A stretch of DNA of 64,000 nucleotides from Amphibacillus sediminis NBRC 103570. GTDB lineage: Bacteria; Bacillota; Bacilli; Bacillales; Amphibacillaceae. Shown here one piece after another: positions 26,934 through 34,965 of this stretch. The notes beneath the pieces were generated by a model. That model was given only the letters and a program-made list of their open reading frames with translations, did no database searches and was not told the DNA's origin. Positions within the stretch are counted from its first letter, which is position 1, and each line of letters opens with the position of its first letter. The translations under genes and the position numbers were made by a program. The DNA lies in NCBI RefSeq assembly GCF_001552275.1, contig NZ_BCQW01000003.1:124001-188000 (forward strand). The letters are read 5' to 3'.

Positions 26934-28685
26934 CAATGAATGTTCAACAAGTGGACAGCCTAATTCAATGATTCTTTGTGGTACCGTAGTGATTGTGAAT
27001 GACTTTGGATTCAGTTTCTCATTGACTTCTTCCCAAAATAATGGTGTAGCAACAGTTGCTTCCACAGTAGCTCTAGTTGAATAAGGCGCTATGATCGTTT
27101 TACCGGGTGCATGTTGAATATAGTCAATATATAAGCGGTTTTTTCGATTCTTTTTCAACCTTTCAACAGTAAAATAGTTTGGATATTGATTAATGATAAC
27201 TTCAGCCACTGTTTTCATGAATGCTCGCGTCTGATCAAAGGTCAATTTATTCTGGTTTAATGGTACATGAACCTGTAAACCGGTCTGACCAGATGTTTTG
27301 ACATAGGATTTAAATCCCTTATCCTCAACGATATCTTTAATCAGATGAGCAGCCATAACAGCTAAATTAAACTGGGCTAAACTGGGAGGATCTAAATCAA
27401 AAACCATTTCGTCTGGATCTTCTGAATCAATGGTATGAAAAGGAACATGAAATTCTAGTGCCCCATGATTGCCAAACCATAATAAACTGGCTAAATTCTG
27501 ACATAATATTGATTTTGTCTCATCACTATTATCAATCGATGCAATAAAAGATGGCGCATAATCAGGTAAATGTTTTTGATAAAAGGAATCTTCATGAACC
27601 CCATCTGGATACCGGATTAGTGTTAAACGCTTATTGATTAGTTTTGGCAGGAGAAATGGAGCTATTTCCCTTAAATAGAGTAAATAATCAAGTTTTGTGA
27701 TGTTAGGAAAGAGTGTTTTTTCAGGCTTAGTTAATTCAACTTCTTCAGGTAGTTGGGCCAAAGCTTCTTGAACCAGGTTAGTCGTACATTTTTCTGGTTT
27801 AAGGTCAAATCTAAATTGTTTAAATACTGCTTCTCTTATTTCATGATCGCGCGCATCAAGGCAGTTGATATCAAGACAAATACTGGGCTTAATTAACCAC
27901 TGCGAACGATTCTTCTCGCCATTTTTTTGAATAAATTTTATTAATGTCTGTTTTTCTTCTGGTTGAAAACCATGTTTGACTTTGCCCAAATTTATCAAGT
28001 GCTCCTCATGATAAACCTGCAGATCAATATAATCATTAGTAGGATTCCAACCGCTAACCACCCCTTGAATGACCCGATAGTTCTTAATTTTATACCAATT
28101 TGGTGTGCGTAATCCGTCCGTATAAATGGATTGTTTTTCTTTAGCGATAATCCCCTCACATTGATGAAGAAAAACAAGCTCCTTTAAGTCTTGAACATTA
28201 TCTTGGTAATGAACGAAATGAAGCTGATTTGCTTGACCATCGAACAAGTCAAATATCCCAGCTAAGCGTTCTTTCCGTTCTATTAACGGAGTTGATTTTA
28301 ATGAATTCCCCTTTACCATCAATAGATCAAAGCACTTTACTACTGCTGGTCGAGTCATGCTCGCTTCTGCGATTTTCGCTTCAGCTCTTAACCTCCCTCG
28401 TTGTTGCATCTTTGAAAAGATTCCTTGGTAGGGGGTCCTTAAAATCACCAGTTCACCATCCAAAAAAAGTGGGAGCTGATCGGCAATTTGGTTATGAACC
28501 TGCTGACATGCGGCAATAATTTCTGGAAACTGCTTTGTCAAATCTTTTCCGTTTCGACTTATCAACTTAATTTCTTCTTTTGTCCACTGCAAACCACATC
28601 GAAAACCATCATATTTAATTTCATAAATCCACTTATCTCCAACCGGTATATCATCTGTTAAGGTTGGAAGCATTGGTTTCCACAT
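26928..28685 (-). CDS. ligD: NHEJ DNA ligase/polymerase LigD
   Basis: Bifunctional repair enzyme of bacterial non-homologous end joining, recruited by Ku. The N-terminal 300 residues are an ATP-dependent ligase: nucleotidyl lysine in YEIKYDGFRCG (K25), LFLDGELVIL, KCFDLLMVKG, CEGIIAKEK and a motif V-like TPNWYKIKNY. The C-terminal part is an archaeo-eukaryotic primase-type polymerase domain (about 310-585) with the metal-binding VFDLDPP and SGQTGLQVHVPL. No phosphoesterase domain, as in B. subtilis LigD (611 residues; here 585). Divergently arranged with ku. Confidence 0.95.
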   Translation of the reverse strand: MWKPMLPTLTDDIPVGDKWIYEIKYDGFRCGLQWTKEEIKLISRNGKDLTKQFPEIIAACQQVHNQIADQLPLFLDGELVILRTPYQGIFSKMQQRGRLRAEAKIAEASMTRPAVVKCFDLLMVKGNSLKSTPLIERKERLAGIFDLFDGQANQLHFVHYQDNVQDLKELVFLHQCEGIIAKEKQSIYTDGLRTPNWYKIKNYRVIQGVVSGWNPTNDYIDLQVYHEEHLINLGKVKHGFQPEEKQTLIKFIQKNGEKNRSQWLIKPSICLDINCLDARDHEIREAVFKQFRFDLKPEKCTTNLVQEALAQLPEEVELTKPEKTLFPNITKLDYLLYLREIAPFLLPKLINKRLTLIRYPDGVHEDSFYQKHLPDYAPSFIASIDNSDETKSILCQNLASLLWFGNHGALEFHVPFHTIDSEDPDEMVFDLDPPSLAQFNLAVMAAHLIKDIVEDKGFKSYVKTSGQTGLQVHVPLNQNKLTFDQTRAFMKTVAEVIINQYPNYFTVERLKKNRKNRLYIDYIQHAPGKTIIAPYSTRATVEATVATPLFWEEVNEKLNPKSFTITTVPQRIIELGCPLVEHSLI

Positions 28686-28776
28686 CTAATCACCCTTTCT
28701 AGTGTTTTATTTTTGCTAAAAAGCGCATTTTTATTTTGGAGAATGTAAAAGCTATCAAATAAAAGAGGTGAAAAAC

Positions 28777-29613
28777 ATGCATACGATGTGGAAGGGAAGT
28801 ATCAGCTTTGGCTTAGTCAATATCCCCGTTAACCTTCATTCAGCTACTGAGAACAAGGATATTGCTTTACGCAATTTGCATAAAGAATGTCATACCCCCA
28901 TTAAATATGAAAAGGTCTGTCCAGTCTGTGAAACAGAAATCAGTCAAGACGATATTGTTAAGGGTTATGAATATACGAAGAACAAATTTGTTGTCTTAGA
29001 TGAGGAAGACCTCAAGTCGATTAAGGATGAAAAAGAGGATAAAACGGTAGAAATTGTTGATTTTATTAAGCTTGAAGAAATCGATCCAATCTATTTTGAC
29101 AAAAGCTATTATTTATCGCCAAATGATGGAGGAACTAAAGCTTATGCGCTTTTACGAGAAGCATTAAAAGATACAAATAAAATTGGGTTAGCCAAAATCA
29201 CCATTCGATCAAAAGAGCATTTAGCAGTTGTACGGTTCTATAAAAATACCCTAGTCATGGAAACAATATTTTTCCCAGACGAAGTAAGAGAAGTTAAAGA
29301 GGTTCCAAATGTACCCGAGCAAGTGAATATTGAGGCTAAAGAGCTTGACACAGCAAAATTACTGATTGACCAGCTTACGACAGAATTTGAACCGTCTAAG
29401 TATCAAGATGATTATCGTACGGCTCTTATGGAGCTAATCGAGCGTAAGAAAAATGGTGAGGAAATCGTGACTGCCAAAGCAACAAGGAAAGAAGATAACG
29501 TCACTGATTTAATGGAAGCATTAGAAAAATCATTGAAACAAACGAATAAGAAAAAAACATCAACTACTCGTAAAAAAACGACGAAAAAAAAGACAACAAG
29601 CAAGACAGGCTAG
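28777..29613 (+). CDS. ku: NHEJ end-binding protein Ku
   Basis: Homodimeric ring that binds double-strand breaks and recruits LigD. The ATG at 28777 (AGAGGTG at 6 bases) gives MHTMWKGSISFGLVNIPV, the normal Ku N-terminus, and 278 residues; the upstream GTG at 28768 lies within the ribosome site. The Ku core is complete (KVCPVCETEISQDDIVKGYE, KSYYLSPNDGGTKAYALLRE). The tail after about 235 is lysine-rich (KKKTSTTRKKTTKKKTT), as in other bacterial Ku proteins. Divergent from ligD with about 90 bases between. Confidence 0.95.
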   Translation: MHTMWKGSISFGLVNIPVNLHSATENKDIALRNLHKECHTPIKYEKVCPVCETEISQDDIVKGYEYTKNKFVVLDEEDLKSIKDEKEDKTVEIVDFIKLEEIDPIYFDKSYYLSPNDGGTKAYALLREALKDTNKIGLAKITIRSKEHLAVVRFYKNTLVMETIFFPDEVREVKEVPNVPEQVNIEAKELDTAKLLIDQLTTEFEPSKYQDDYRTALMELIERKKNGEEIVTAKATRKEDNVTDLMEALEKSLKQTNKKKTSTTRKKTTKKKTTSKTG

Positions 29614-29622
29614 CCTAATAAT

Positions 29623-29660
29623 ACCGAATATAACTGAATTTTCGCTCAGTTATATTCGGT
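29623..29660. terminator. Bidirectional terminator between ku and ylqH
   Basis: Perfect 15-bp stem (ACCGAATATAACTGA / TCAGTTATATTCGGT) with an 8-base loop, lying between the convergent ends of ku and ylqH. T-rich sequence follows on the plus side only weakly, but the strength and position of the stem support transcription termination for both genes. Confidence 0.8.
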
Positions 29661-29698
29661 TCTAGCTTTCCCCTATTCTTTCTTAGCAGATTTCAACT

Positions 29699-29989
29699 TC
29701 AATGTTTAGATAATTTTTCTTTTTGCTGTTGGTCAATGTGATAAATATATGAAAACACCTCGGCAACAGCATGATAGAGTTCATCCGGAATTTGCTCATT
29801 TATATTTAGCTCAGAAAGTAATGCAACCAAACTTTTGTCTTCTTGGATCGGAATATCAGCTTTTTTAGCACGTTTTAAAATTTCCTCGGCAATATACCCT
29901 TTCCCTTTAGCAGACACAATCGGAGCAGAGGCTTTATCCTTATCATAACGCAGGGCAACTGCCTTTTTGTCTAGATTGGGTTTACTCAT
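29699..29989 (-). CDS. ylqH: FlhB C-terminal domain homologue YlqH
   Basis: Ninety-six residues resembling only the cytoplasmic C-terminal part of FlhB (AVALRYDKDKASAPIVSAKG and IPIQEDKSLVALLSEL near 11-60). The NPTH autocleavage motif is replaced by NLDKK, so the protein mimics the already cleaved C-terminal fragment. The start overlaps the ylqG stop (ATGA). In B. subtilis ylqG-ylqH lie at the same spot. The function is not firmly known; a link to export-substrate switching is inference. Confidence 0.88.
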   Translation of the reverse strand: MSKPNLDKKAVALRYDKDKASAPIVSAKGKGYIAEEILKRAKKADIPIQEDKSLVALLSELNINEQIPDELYHAVAEVFSYIYHIDQQQKEKLSKH

Positions 29990-31761
29990 ATTCTCACATC
30001 CCAGCTTTGATAGCCTTTTTTCTGCTCTGATGGCTTATGGGTTGAATTGATATGCTCAACGCGCTCAGGTAGTGGTTTATAATGAACAGAAGACAAGCTG
30101 TAGTTTAAAGCAGATAGACTTTCTTTTAACTGTGCTTTATGGTAGAGTAACTCATTTGTTATATCTTTTGTATCATTATAGACGGTTAATTGAATAATCC
30201 GATTTTGAATATGCATATCGATCACAGTGGTGCCTAACTGAGCTAAGTCTAGGTAAAAGGCAATCCGACAATAATTAGGATCAATTCGTCCATGCTCATT
30301 CTTCCGGCTATAGAATTCAAACTCGACCTCTTTTTTAGTTCCGATTAAACCTGGAATAGCGGCCGATATATACATAAACCGGCCATCATCGTTGATCATT
30401 GTCAGTTGTTGGCCTGTTAAGGTATGGAGTACTGCCTCGACCTCACTCTTCTGACTCACTGAATTTGATAGCACTTGTAATAAAAGCTGTTTTAAGGGAG
30501 TGGGTTTATCCGAAGCCATTGTTTTATCTTGAGCTAGCTGATATTCATAATCTAGTCCACTATTTAATAAAAAATCTTTAACTTGAATAAGAAACTGATC
30601 CTTAACTGGCCATTCAAAATTCTCCATTCCACTTTGATTGAGCTGGTGGAATAAGCTACTTTGTTGATCACGATTGAGTTGAAGGTTGACAAGCTGTCTC
30701 AACGGATTGGCAATTTCATTAAAGTGTGCTTCACTTGGTTGATGAACAAATTGTTCAATAGCTAACTGAACATTTGTTGGGCTTTCTGCCAATAGTTGCT
30801 GTTTAACCGTTCCATTACTCAGTAAAGCGTGCAGTAGTTCTCTTCCTTGATTAGCTATTTCAGGACGAGAAGAAGAAGCAAGCTCTAAGGCTTTACCAAG
30901 TTGATGAATTTGTTCTGGTTCTATCGCTAATTGTTTTTGAAAAAGTAACTTGACAAGCTCCTTTACTTCTTCCCGATTTAAAGGTTCTGTTAATTGTGGA
31001 GACTGATTCTGGTCAATTGATCTATCAACACGCTCTAATTCAGTTATTTGGCCTAAATCATCTAATAATTGGGGATGATGAGTAAGCCAGTTCGTGACTT
31101 CCTGTCTAATTGATGCTTCATTAGTCATAGGCTTTTGCAAGATGGCCGTCAAAAAATCTAATAATTGCTGCTCCTGATTAGTTAATGTCGTATTCTGTGA
31201 TAAACTCTGATACAGCTGCTCAAGTTGCCCTTGAAAGGAATCAGTCAAAAGGGCGTGATAAGCTGAGAAAGTCACAGATGTGATTGGAAGTTGCTGTTCG
31301 AGCATTTCTAACAGAACGGTTCGAGCATGCTCTCCACTATTTTCTTGTAAAATGTTTAACGCTTGTTGTAAATCCGCTAGTTTAACTGGAAGCTCCTTAG
31401 CTAATACCTCTTGTACTAATTGTTGATTTTGCTTAGTTAAGCTTAGGTTAAGCTCCTTTAATAAGAGTGCTACTTGTTCGTCCAACGAGATTTGCTTCAT
31501 CTGATTGGTTAACACTTTTAATTGTGGCATTTCAGCGATATGATCCACTTCAAATAAGTAAGTATCGCCAACATTTAATGGGATTTCAAGCTTAGCGGTA
31601 ACGGTATGTTGCCCAATCTGTACAGTAGCAATATTATCTGGGAACAGTTGTGTGACTTTTCCAACCAATACTTGTCCTTGTCTCAATGTTAAATTCTCAT
31701 GAGTTGGTGGGTGCATCGATGCTGACTGCCGATTTGTAATAGCTGAAAAAAATTCTGCCAC
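29986..31761 (-). CDS. ylqG: FliK-like protein YlqG
   Basis: A 591-residue, Q/L-rich, largely helical protein with no signal peptide or membrane segment. The segment near residues 460-560 (IPGLIGTKKEVEFEFYSRKN, FYLDLAQLGTTVIDMHIQNR) resembles the C-terminal domain of hook-length control proteins. It is co-transcribed with the FlhB-like ylqH, paralleling the FliK-FlhB interaction. Start is GTG at 31761 after GGAGG. Its role outside the main flagellar operon is unknown. Confidence 0.82.
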   Translation of the reverse strand: MAEFFSAITNRQSASMHPPTHENLTLRQGQVLVGKVTQLFPDNIATVQIGQHTVTAKLEIPLNVGDTYLFEVDHIAEMPQLKVLTNQMKQISLDEQVALLLKELNLSLTKQNQQLVQEVLAKELPVKLADLQQALNILQENSGEHARTVLLEMLEQQLPITSVTFSAYHALLTDSFQGQLEQLYQSLSQNTTLTNQEQQLLDFLTAILQKPMTNEASIRQEVTNWLTHHPQLLDDLGQITELERVDRSIDQNQSPQLTEPLNREEVKELVKLLFQKQLAIEPEQIHQLGKALELASSSRPEIANQGRELLHALLSNGTVKQQLLAESPTNVQLAIEQFVHQPSEAHFNEIANPLRQLVNLQLNRDQQSSLFHQLNQSGMENFEWPVKDQFLIQVKDFLLNSGLDYEYQLAQDKTMASDKPTPLKQLLLQVLSNSVSQKSEVEAVLHTLTGQQLTMINDDGRFMYISAAIPGLIGTKKEVEFEFYSRKNEHGRIDPNYCRIAFYLDLAQLGTTVIDMHIQNRIIQLTVYNDTKDITNELLYHKAQLKESLSALNYSLSSVHYKPLPERVEHINSTHKPSEQKKGYQSWDVRI

Positions 31762-31766
31762 TTTGC

Positions 31767-32549
31767 TTAACCTCCTCTACTTAAATCTTTTACAGGTGCA
31801 AATGTTCGTCTATGTATTGGTGATACTCCATAGGTTTTGAGCGCATGAAGATGAGCAGCTGTTCCATAGCCTTGATTGGTTGCAAATTGATAATCAGGGT
31901 ATTTATCGTGATATTCCAGCATCATTTGATCTCGTGTTACTTTGGCAATAATACTAGCAGCTGCAATTGAGATGCTTTTCTGATCTCCTTTAATAATTGA
32001 TTCACTAGGACAATTAAGCTGATTCAGTGAAACAGCATCGACCAAGAGCTGATCTGGCTTTGGTGTCAATGCTTGAATAGCTTGACTCATAGCTAGAATT
32101 GAAGCTTGATAAATATTGAGTTGATCAATTTGCTCATGATCGATAATCCCTATCCCATACGCAATTGCCTCTGATTTGATTTGTTCAGCAAAGAGCTCAC
32201 GCTTTTTTGCCGATAACTTTTTAGAATCCGTTATTCCAAGTAGGCTACAGTTTTTAGGCAATATGACCGCAGCCGCAACAACAGGGCCAGCTAACGGACC
32301 TCTTCCTACTTCATCGACACCAGCAATCAGTTGTTTGCCTTGCTGATAATATTTATTCTCATACGTTTGCATCGTGTTTAATTGCATTTGTAAATGCTGT
32401 TCCTGTTCTTTCCGCCTTTTATAAGCCCTAACTGCCTGTTGTACACCCTTCCGCTTATCTCGAGTCAATAAATCGATCATCTCATCATTAAGCTGGTCCT
32501 TATTTAACAATGATTTGATCTCGGCAATCGACCAATTAGAATCTACCAT
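31767..32549 (-). CDS. rnhB: Ribonuclease HII
   Basis: Removes ribonucleotides and RNA primers from DNA-RNA hybrids. The 260-residue product has an N-terminal extension of about 70 residues and the RNase HII core: GVDEVGRGPLAGPVVAAAVI with catalytic D/E, GITDSKKLSAKKRELF, LLVDAVSLNQLN and SIAAASIIAKVTRDQMML. Family length is about 255. It is transcribed with ylqG-ylqH; ATG 32549 follows AAAGAGGTG. Confidence 0.96.
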   Translation of the reverse strand: MVDSNWSIAEIKSLLNKDQLNDEMIDLLTRDKRKGVQQAVRAYKRRKEQEQHLQMQLNTMQTYENKYYQQGKQLIAGVDEVGRGPLAGPVVAAAVILPKNCSLLGITDSKKLSAKKRELFAEQIKSEAIAYGIGIIDHEQIDQLNIYQASILAMSQAIQALTPKPDQLLVDAVSLNQLNCPSESIIKGDQKSISIAAASIIAKVTRDQMMLEYHDKYPDYQFATNQGYGTAAHLHALKTYGVSPIHRRTFAPVKDLSRGG

Positions 32550-32616
32550 ATCAACACCTCTTTATCGTTATATTTTATATCGTCATGATCGAAGTAACAT
32601 TTAGCCTATTCACTAT

Positions 32617-32840
32617 AAAGTGAAACTTCGTTCAGTGGGGGGCACGCATAGGATGTGCTCGTGCAGACGTTGCGACACGACGTCACGAACGTAGTCAGCT
32701 TCCTCTCTCCCACACTGAACGTTAGCTGAATCAATCGGGCCGTTACTGTCTATTGGATCTCCCACTTAGATAATGACGTGTTCCCTTATTTCTTGAACTG
32801 GGAGGCTTACAAAAGCCCCAGCCAGTTACACAGCGATAAA
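32617..32840 (-). repeat. Structured interspersed repeat, copy 2 (between rnhB and rbgA)
   Basis: About 224 bp similar to 21874-22088 with conserved ends and long common blocks, and with small insertions near the right end (GGCTTACAAAAGCCCC). The hairpin GCGAC/GTCAC (32672-32686) replaces ACGAC/GTCGT of copy 1: one pair changes from A-U/U-A to G-C, and another becomes a G-U that is only valid on the minus strand. Both copies have the same orientation as the neighbouring genes. It lies beyond the rbgA terminator. Confidence 0.8.
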
Positions 32841-32844
32841 ATAG

Positions 32845-32883
32845 AAAGAAACGCAAATGCCATCATTAGATTTGCGTTTCTTT
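32845..32883 (-). terminator. Rho-independent terminator of rbgA
   Basis: Perfect 14-bp inverted repeat (AAAGAAACGCAAAT / ATTTGCGTTTCTTT) with an 11-base loop, beginning 4 bases past the rbgA stop, then T-rich sequence. It separates rbgA from rnhB, which in B. subtilis follow each other closely. Confidence 0.85.
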
Positions 32884-32886
32884 CAT

Positions 32887-33735
32887 TCAATTAGATGGGG
32901 TCTCTAATGTGATCCGACCAATCTTACCGGCCCGAATATCACGAATGACGAGCTCTGCCGCTTTTTCGATATCGACAACTCCACCACTAGCTAGAGCACC
33001 TCGTGACTTACCGATCTGTTCGATCAGATCAACTGGTTCAGCATCAACTTTTTCTAGTTGATAGCGTTCTATAAGTAGATCAGGGTAATGCTGTTGTAAA
33101 AAGCTTAAAGCATAAACAGCAACATCCTCAATCGACAGGATCTGGTCCTTAATTGTGCCAAGCACAGCTAATCGATACCCAATCTCTTGATCTTCAAATT
33201 TTGGCCAAAGGATACCTGGCGTATCAAGTAATTCAAAATCTTTTTTGACTTTAATCCACTGTTGAGCAGTGGTAACACCTGGTCTATCGCCGGTTTTAGC
33301 AATTTTCTTATTTGCTAAGCGATTGATCAACGTTGACTTCCCCACATTAGGTATTCCAATGATCATTGCTCTTGCTGCTCGAGGACGAACGCCTTTTTTT
33401 TGTAAGCGAGCCATCTTCTCTGCTGCCATTTCCTTGGCCGCCTCAACAACCTGTTGAATATCCTGTCGATTCTCGACATCTACAGCAATCGCAGGCGTAC
33501 CTTCTTTTTGATGATAGGCTAACCATTCAGCTGTGCGTTTCGGATCGGCAAGATCCTTTTTCATTAATACACGCAGCTTTGGTTTTTGCTGCAATACTTG
33601 GTGCAACATTGGATTTTGAGATGCTAGCGGTGCACGCGCATCAACTAATTCGATCACAAAATCAACAAGCTTAAGTTTTTCTTGCACTTCTCTCCGTGCT
33701 TTTGCCATATGTCCAGGAAACCATTGTATTGTCAT
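32887..33735 (-). CDS. rbgA: Ribosome biogenesis GTPase RbgA (YlqF)
   Basis: Essential circularly permuted GTPase for late 50S assembly. The 282 residues show the permuted order: a G4-like KKDLADP near residue 60, then P-loop [14 protein letters not shown] near 127-140, [11 protein letters not shown] (G2) and [12 protein letters not shown] (G3). The C-terminal 100 residues are the helical ANTAR-like domain. The G4 motif reads MKKD rather than NKxD, a mild variation. The start ATG has AGGAGTG at about 5 bases. Coupled to lepB. Confidence 0.95.
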   Translation of the reverse strand: MTIQWFPGHMAKARREVQEKLKLVDFVIELVDARAPLASQNPMLHQVLQQKPKLRVLMKKDLADPKRTAEWLAYHQKEGTPAIAVDVENRQDIQQVVEAAKEMAAEKMARLQKKGVRPRAARAMIIGIPNVGKSTLINRLANKKIAKTGDRPGVTTAQQWIKVKKDFELLDTPGILWPKFEDQEIGYRLAVLGTIKDQILSIEDVAVYALSFLQQHYPDLLIERYQLEKVDAEPVDLIEQIGKSRGALASGGVVDIEKAAELVIRDIRAGKIGRITLETPSN

Positions 33736-33745
33736 TTTTTCACTC

Positions 33746-34306
33746 CTAATTCACCTTACCTATTCTGTTAATTGGCCAATAGATTAAGCTTGCTCTTCCC
33801 AAGATATCATCCTCATGAATCAAACCTAAATATCTGCTGTCGGTTGAATTTCTCCTGTTATCACCGAGTACCAGATAGTGATCTTCAGGGATAACAGTAT
33901 AGGAGCCTGGTAGATCTGATAAAGAAAAATCATACGTATACTTGCCTTCACCTTCTAACTCTTGAACAGTTTGAGCAATGAAGGGTTCTGGGATAAATAC
34001 TTGGTTAATATAGAGCTGATCATTACGAATCTCCACCTGCTCTCCAGGTAGACCGATAATTCGCTTAATATACTGCTTCTCCTCAGTTGCTTGAAAAACA
34101 ATAACATCGAACCGTTTTGGTGATGTGAACTGATAAGATAGTTTTTCGATAATAAGATGGTCTTGGTCTTGTAATGTAGGAGCCATTGAGGGTCCATCGA
34201 CAGCAATAGGGGTTAAGAAAAATAAGCGCACAAACCAAACGATCAAGAATACAATTGCCAGGGGTCTAACCCAGCCAAATCGCTTTTTTTTAGCTTTTGC
34301 CATCAT
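33746..34306 (-). CDS. lepB: Type I signal peptidase
   Basis: Releases secreted proteins from their signal peptides. The product of about 186 residues has one N-terminal membrane segment (about 13-33), the serine nucleophile in [10 protein letters not shown] (about S40), the general-base lysine in [13 protein letters not shown] (about 80), and the C-terminal box [17 protein letters not shown] 34306 and 34303 are both plausible after GGAG; GTG 34312 is less so. Directly upstream of rbgA, 10 bases apart. Confidence 0.93.
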   Translation of the reverse strand: MMAKAKKKRFGWVRPLAIVFLIVWFVRLFFLTPIAVDGPSMAPTLQDQDHLIIEKLSYQFTSPKRFDVIVFQATEEKQYIKRIIGLPGEQVEIRNDQLYINQVFIPEPFIAQTVQELEGEGKYTYDFSLSDLPGSYTVIPEDHYLVLGDNRRNSTDSRYLGLIHEDDILGRASLIYWPINRIGKVN

Positions 34307-34344
34307 ATTCACTCCATTATTATCACAAAGAAAAACGAGTTTCT

Positions 34345-34350
34345 ATTATA
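34345..34350 (-). promoter_or_regulatory. Possible -10 element of lepB-rbgA
   Basis: Minus-strand TATAAT lies about 40 bases upstream of lepB in a spacer of more than 600 bases, so a promoter is expected here. No good -35 hexamer is present at 16-18 bases. Confidence 0.4.
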
Positions 34351-34794
34351 AGGGATTTTAAGCTATAGTTTTGGCTCAGCTCGTTATTATGTATGGTATA
34401 TGCTTTACCAACTGAATTTATCCATATCGTGTACAAAATGTCGGTTTAGAAGCATGCAAAAATAAGCCAGCAATGAAACAACGCGACGCTTATCATTTAA
34501 TGATTTTTGAACAACCTCTATGAATTATGGTACAACCAATCTGATCCCTATTAGTCATACTGTCTAAGGAAGAACCGAGCAAACTCCTTTTCAGATATCT
34601 TGGATAATTAATGCATAGAAAAAGAATCTCTCCATACAAAGAACAGTTTCTATTATTAGAATAGCATATGTTTGATCAAATAGCACGTCTATAGACGCAC
34701 TTGAACCAAGAGCAAAACTCATGTATCAGGTCACGAGAGGTTGCCTTTATAACAAATAAAATCTCAAAGAATCAAATGGTTTTATGTTTTAGCT
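34351..34794. other. Noncoding spacer between ABC exporter and lepB
   Basis: About 440 bases with no coding frame and no repeat recognised. It separates the AT-rich exporter gene from the conserved lepB-rbgA unit and may be part of the same insertion as the exporter. Confidence 0.4.
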
Positions 34795-34850
34795 AAAAAA
34801 CCAAAACAATAGACCTAATTCACCATACATCATGGCGTCTTTGGTCTATT
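34795..34850 (-). terminator. Terminator downstream of ABC exporter
   Basis: On the minus strand AATAGACC (34850-34843) pairs with GGTCTATT (34815-34808) across a 27-base interior, followed by GTTTTGGTTTTTT. It lies about 115 bases after the exporter stop. Confidence 0.6.
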
Positions 34851-34965
34851 ATATTTCTGAGTGGATCTATATCACGTGCTATTTCCACTGAGCCTTGTGT
34901 ACTTTGATTCTAGTTTGAATCAAGGCTAATAGCCTTTGTCAATTTTCCTAATCTACCTTCTCAAT

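Noticed and set aside
28686-28776. Sigma-G (forespore) promoter for ku or ligD, expected by analogy with B. subtilis
   Set aside because: No pair of sigma-G-like -35 and -10 elements at the right spacing could be found on either strand.
29412-29603. Minus-strand frame opposite the ku tail
   Set aside because: It is the reverse of the lysine-rich tail and gives a meaningless V/F-rich peptide.
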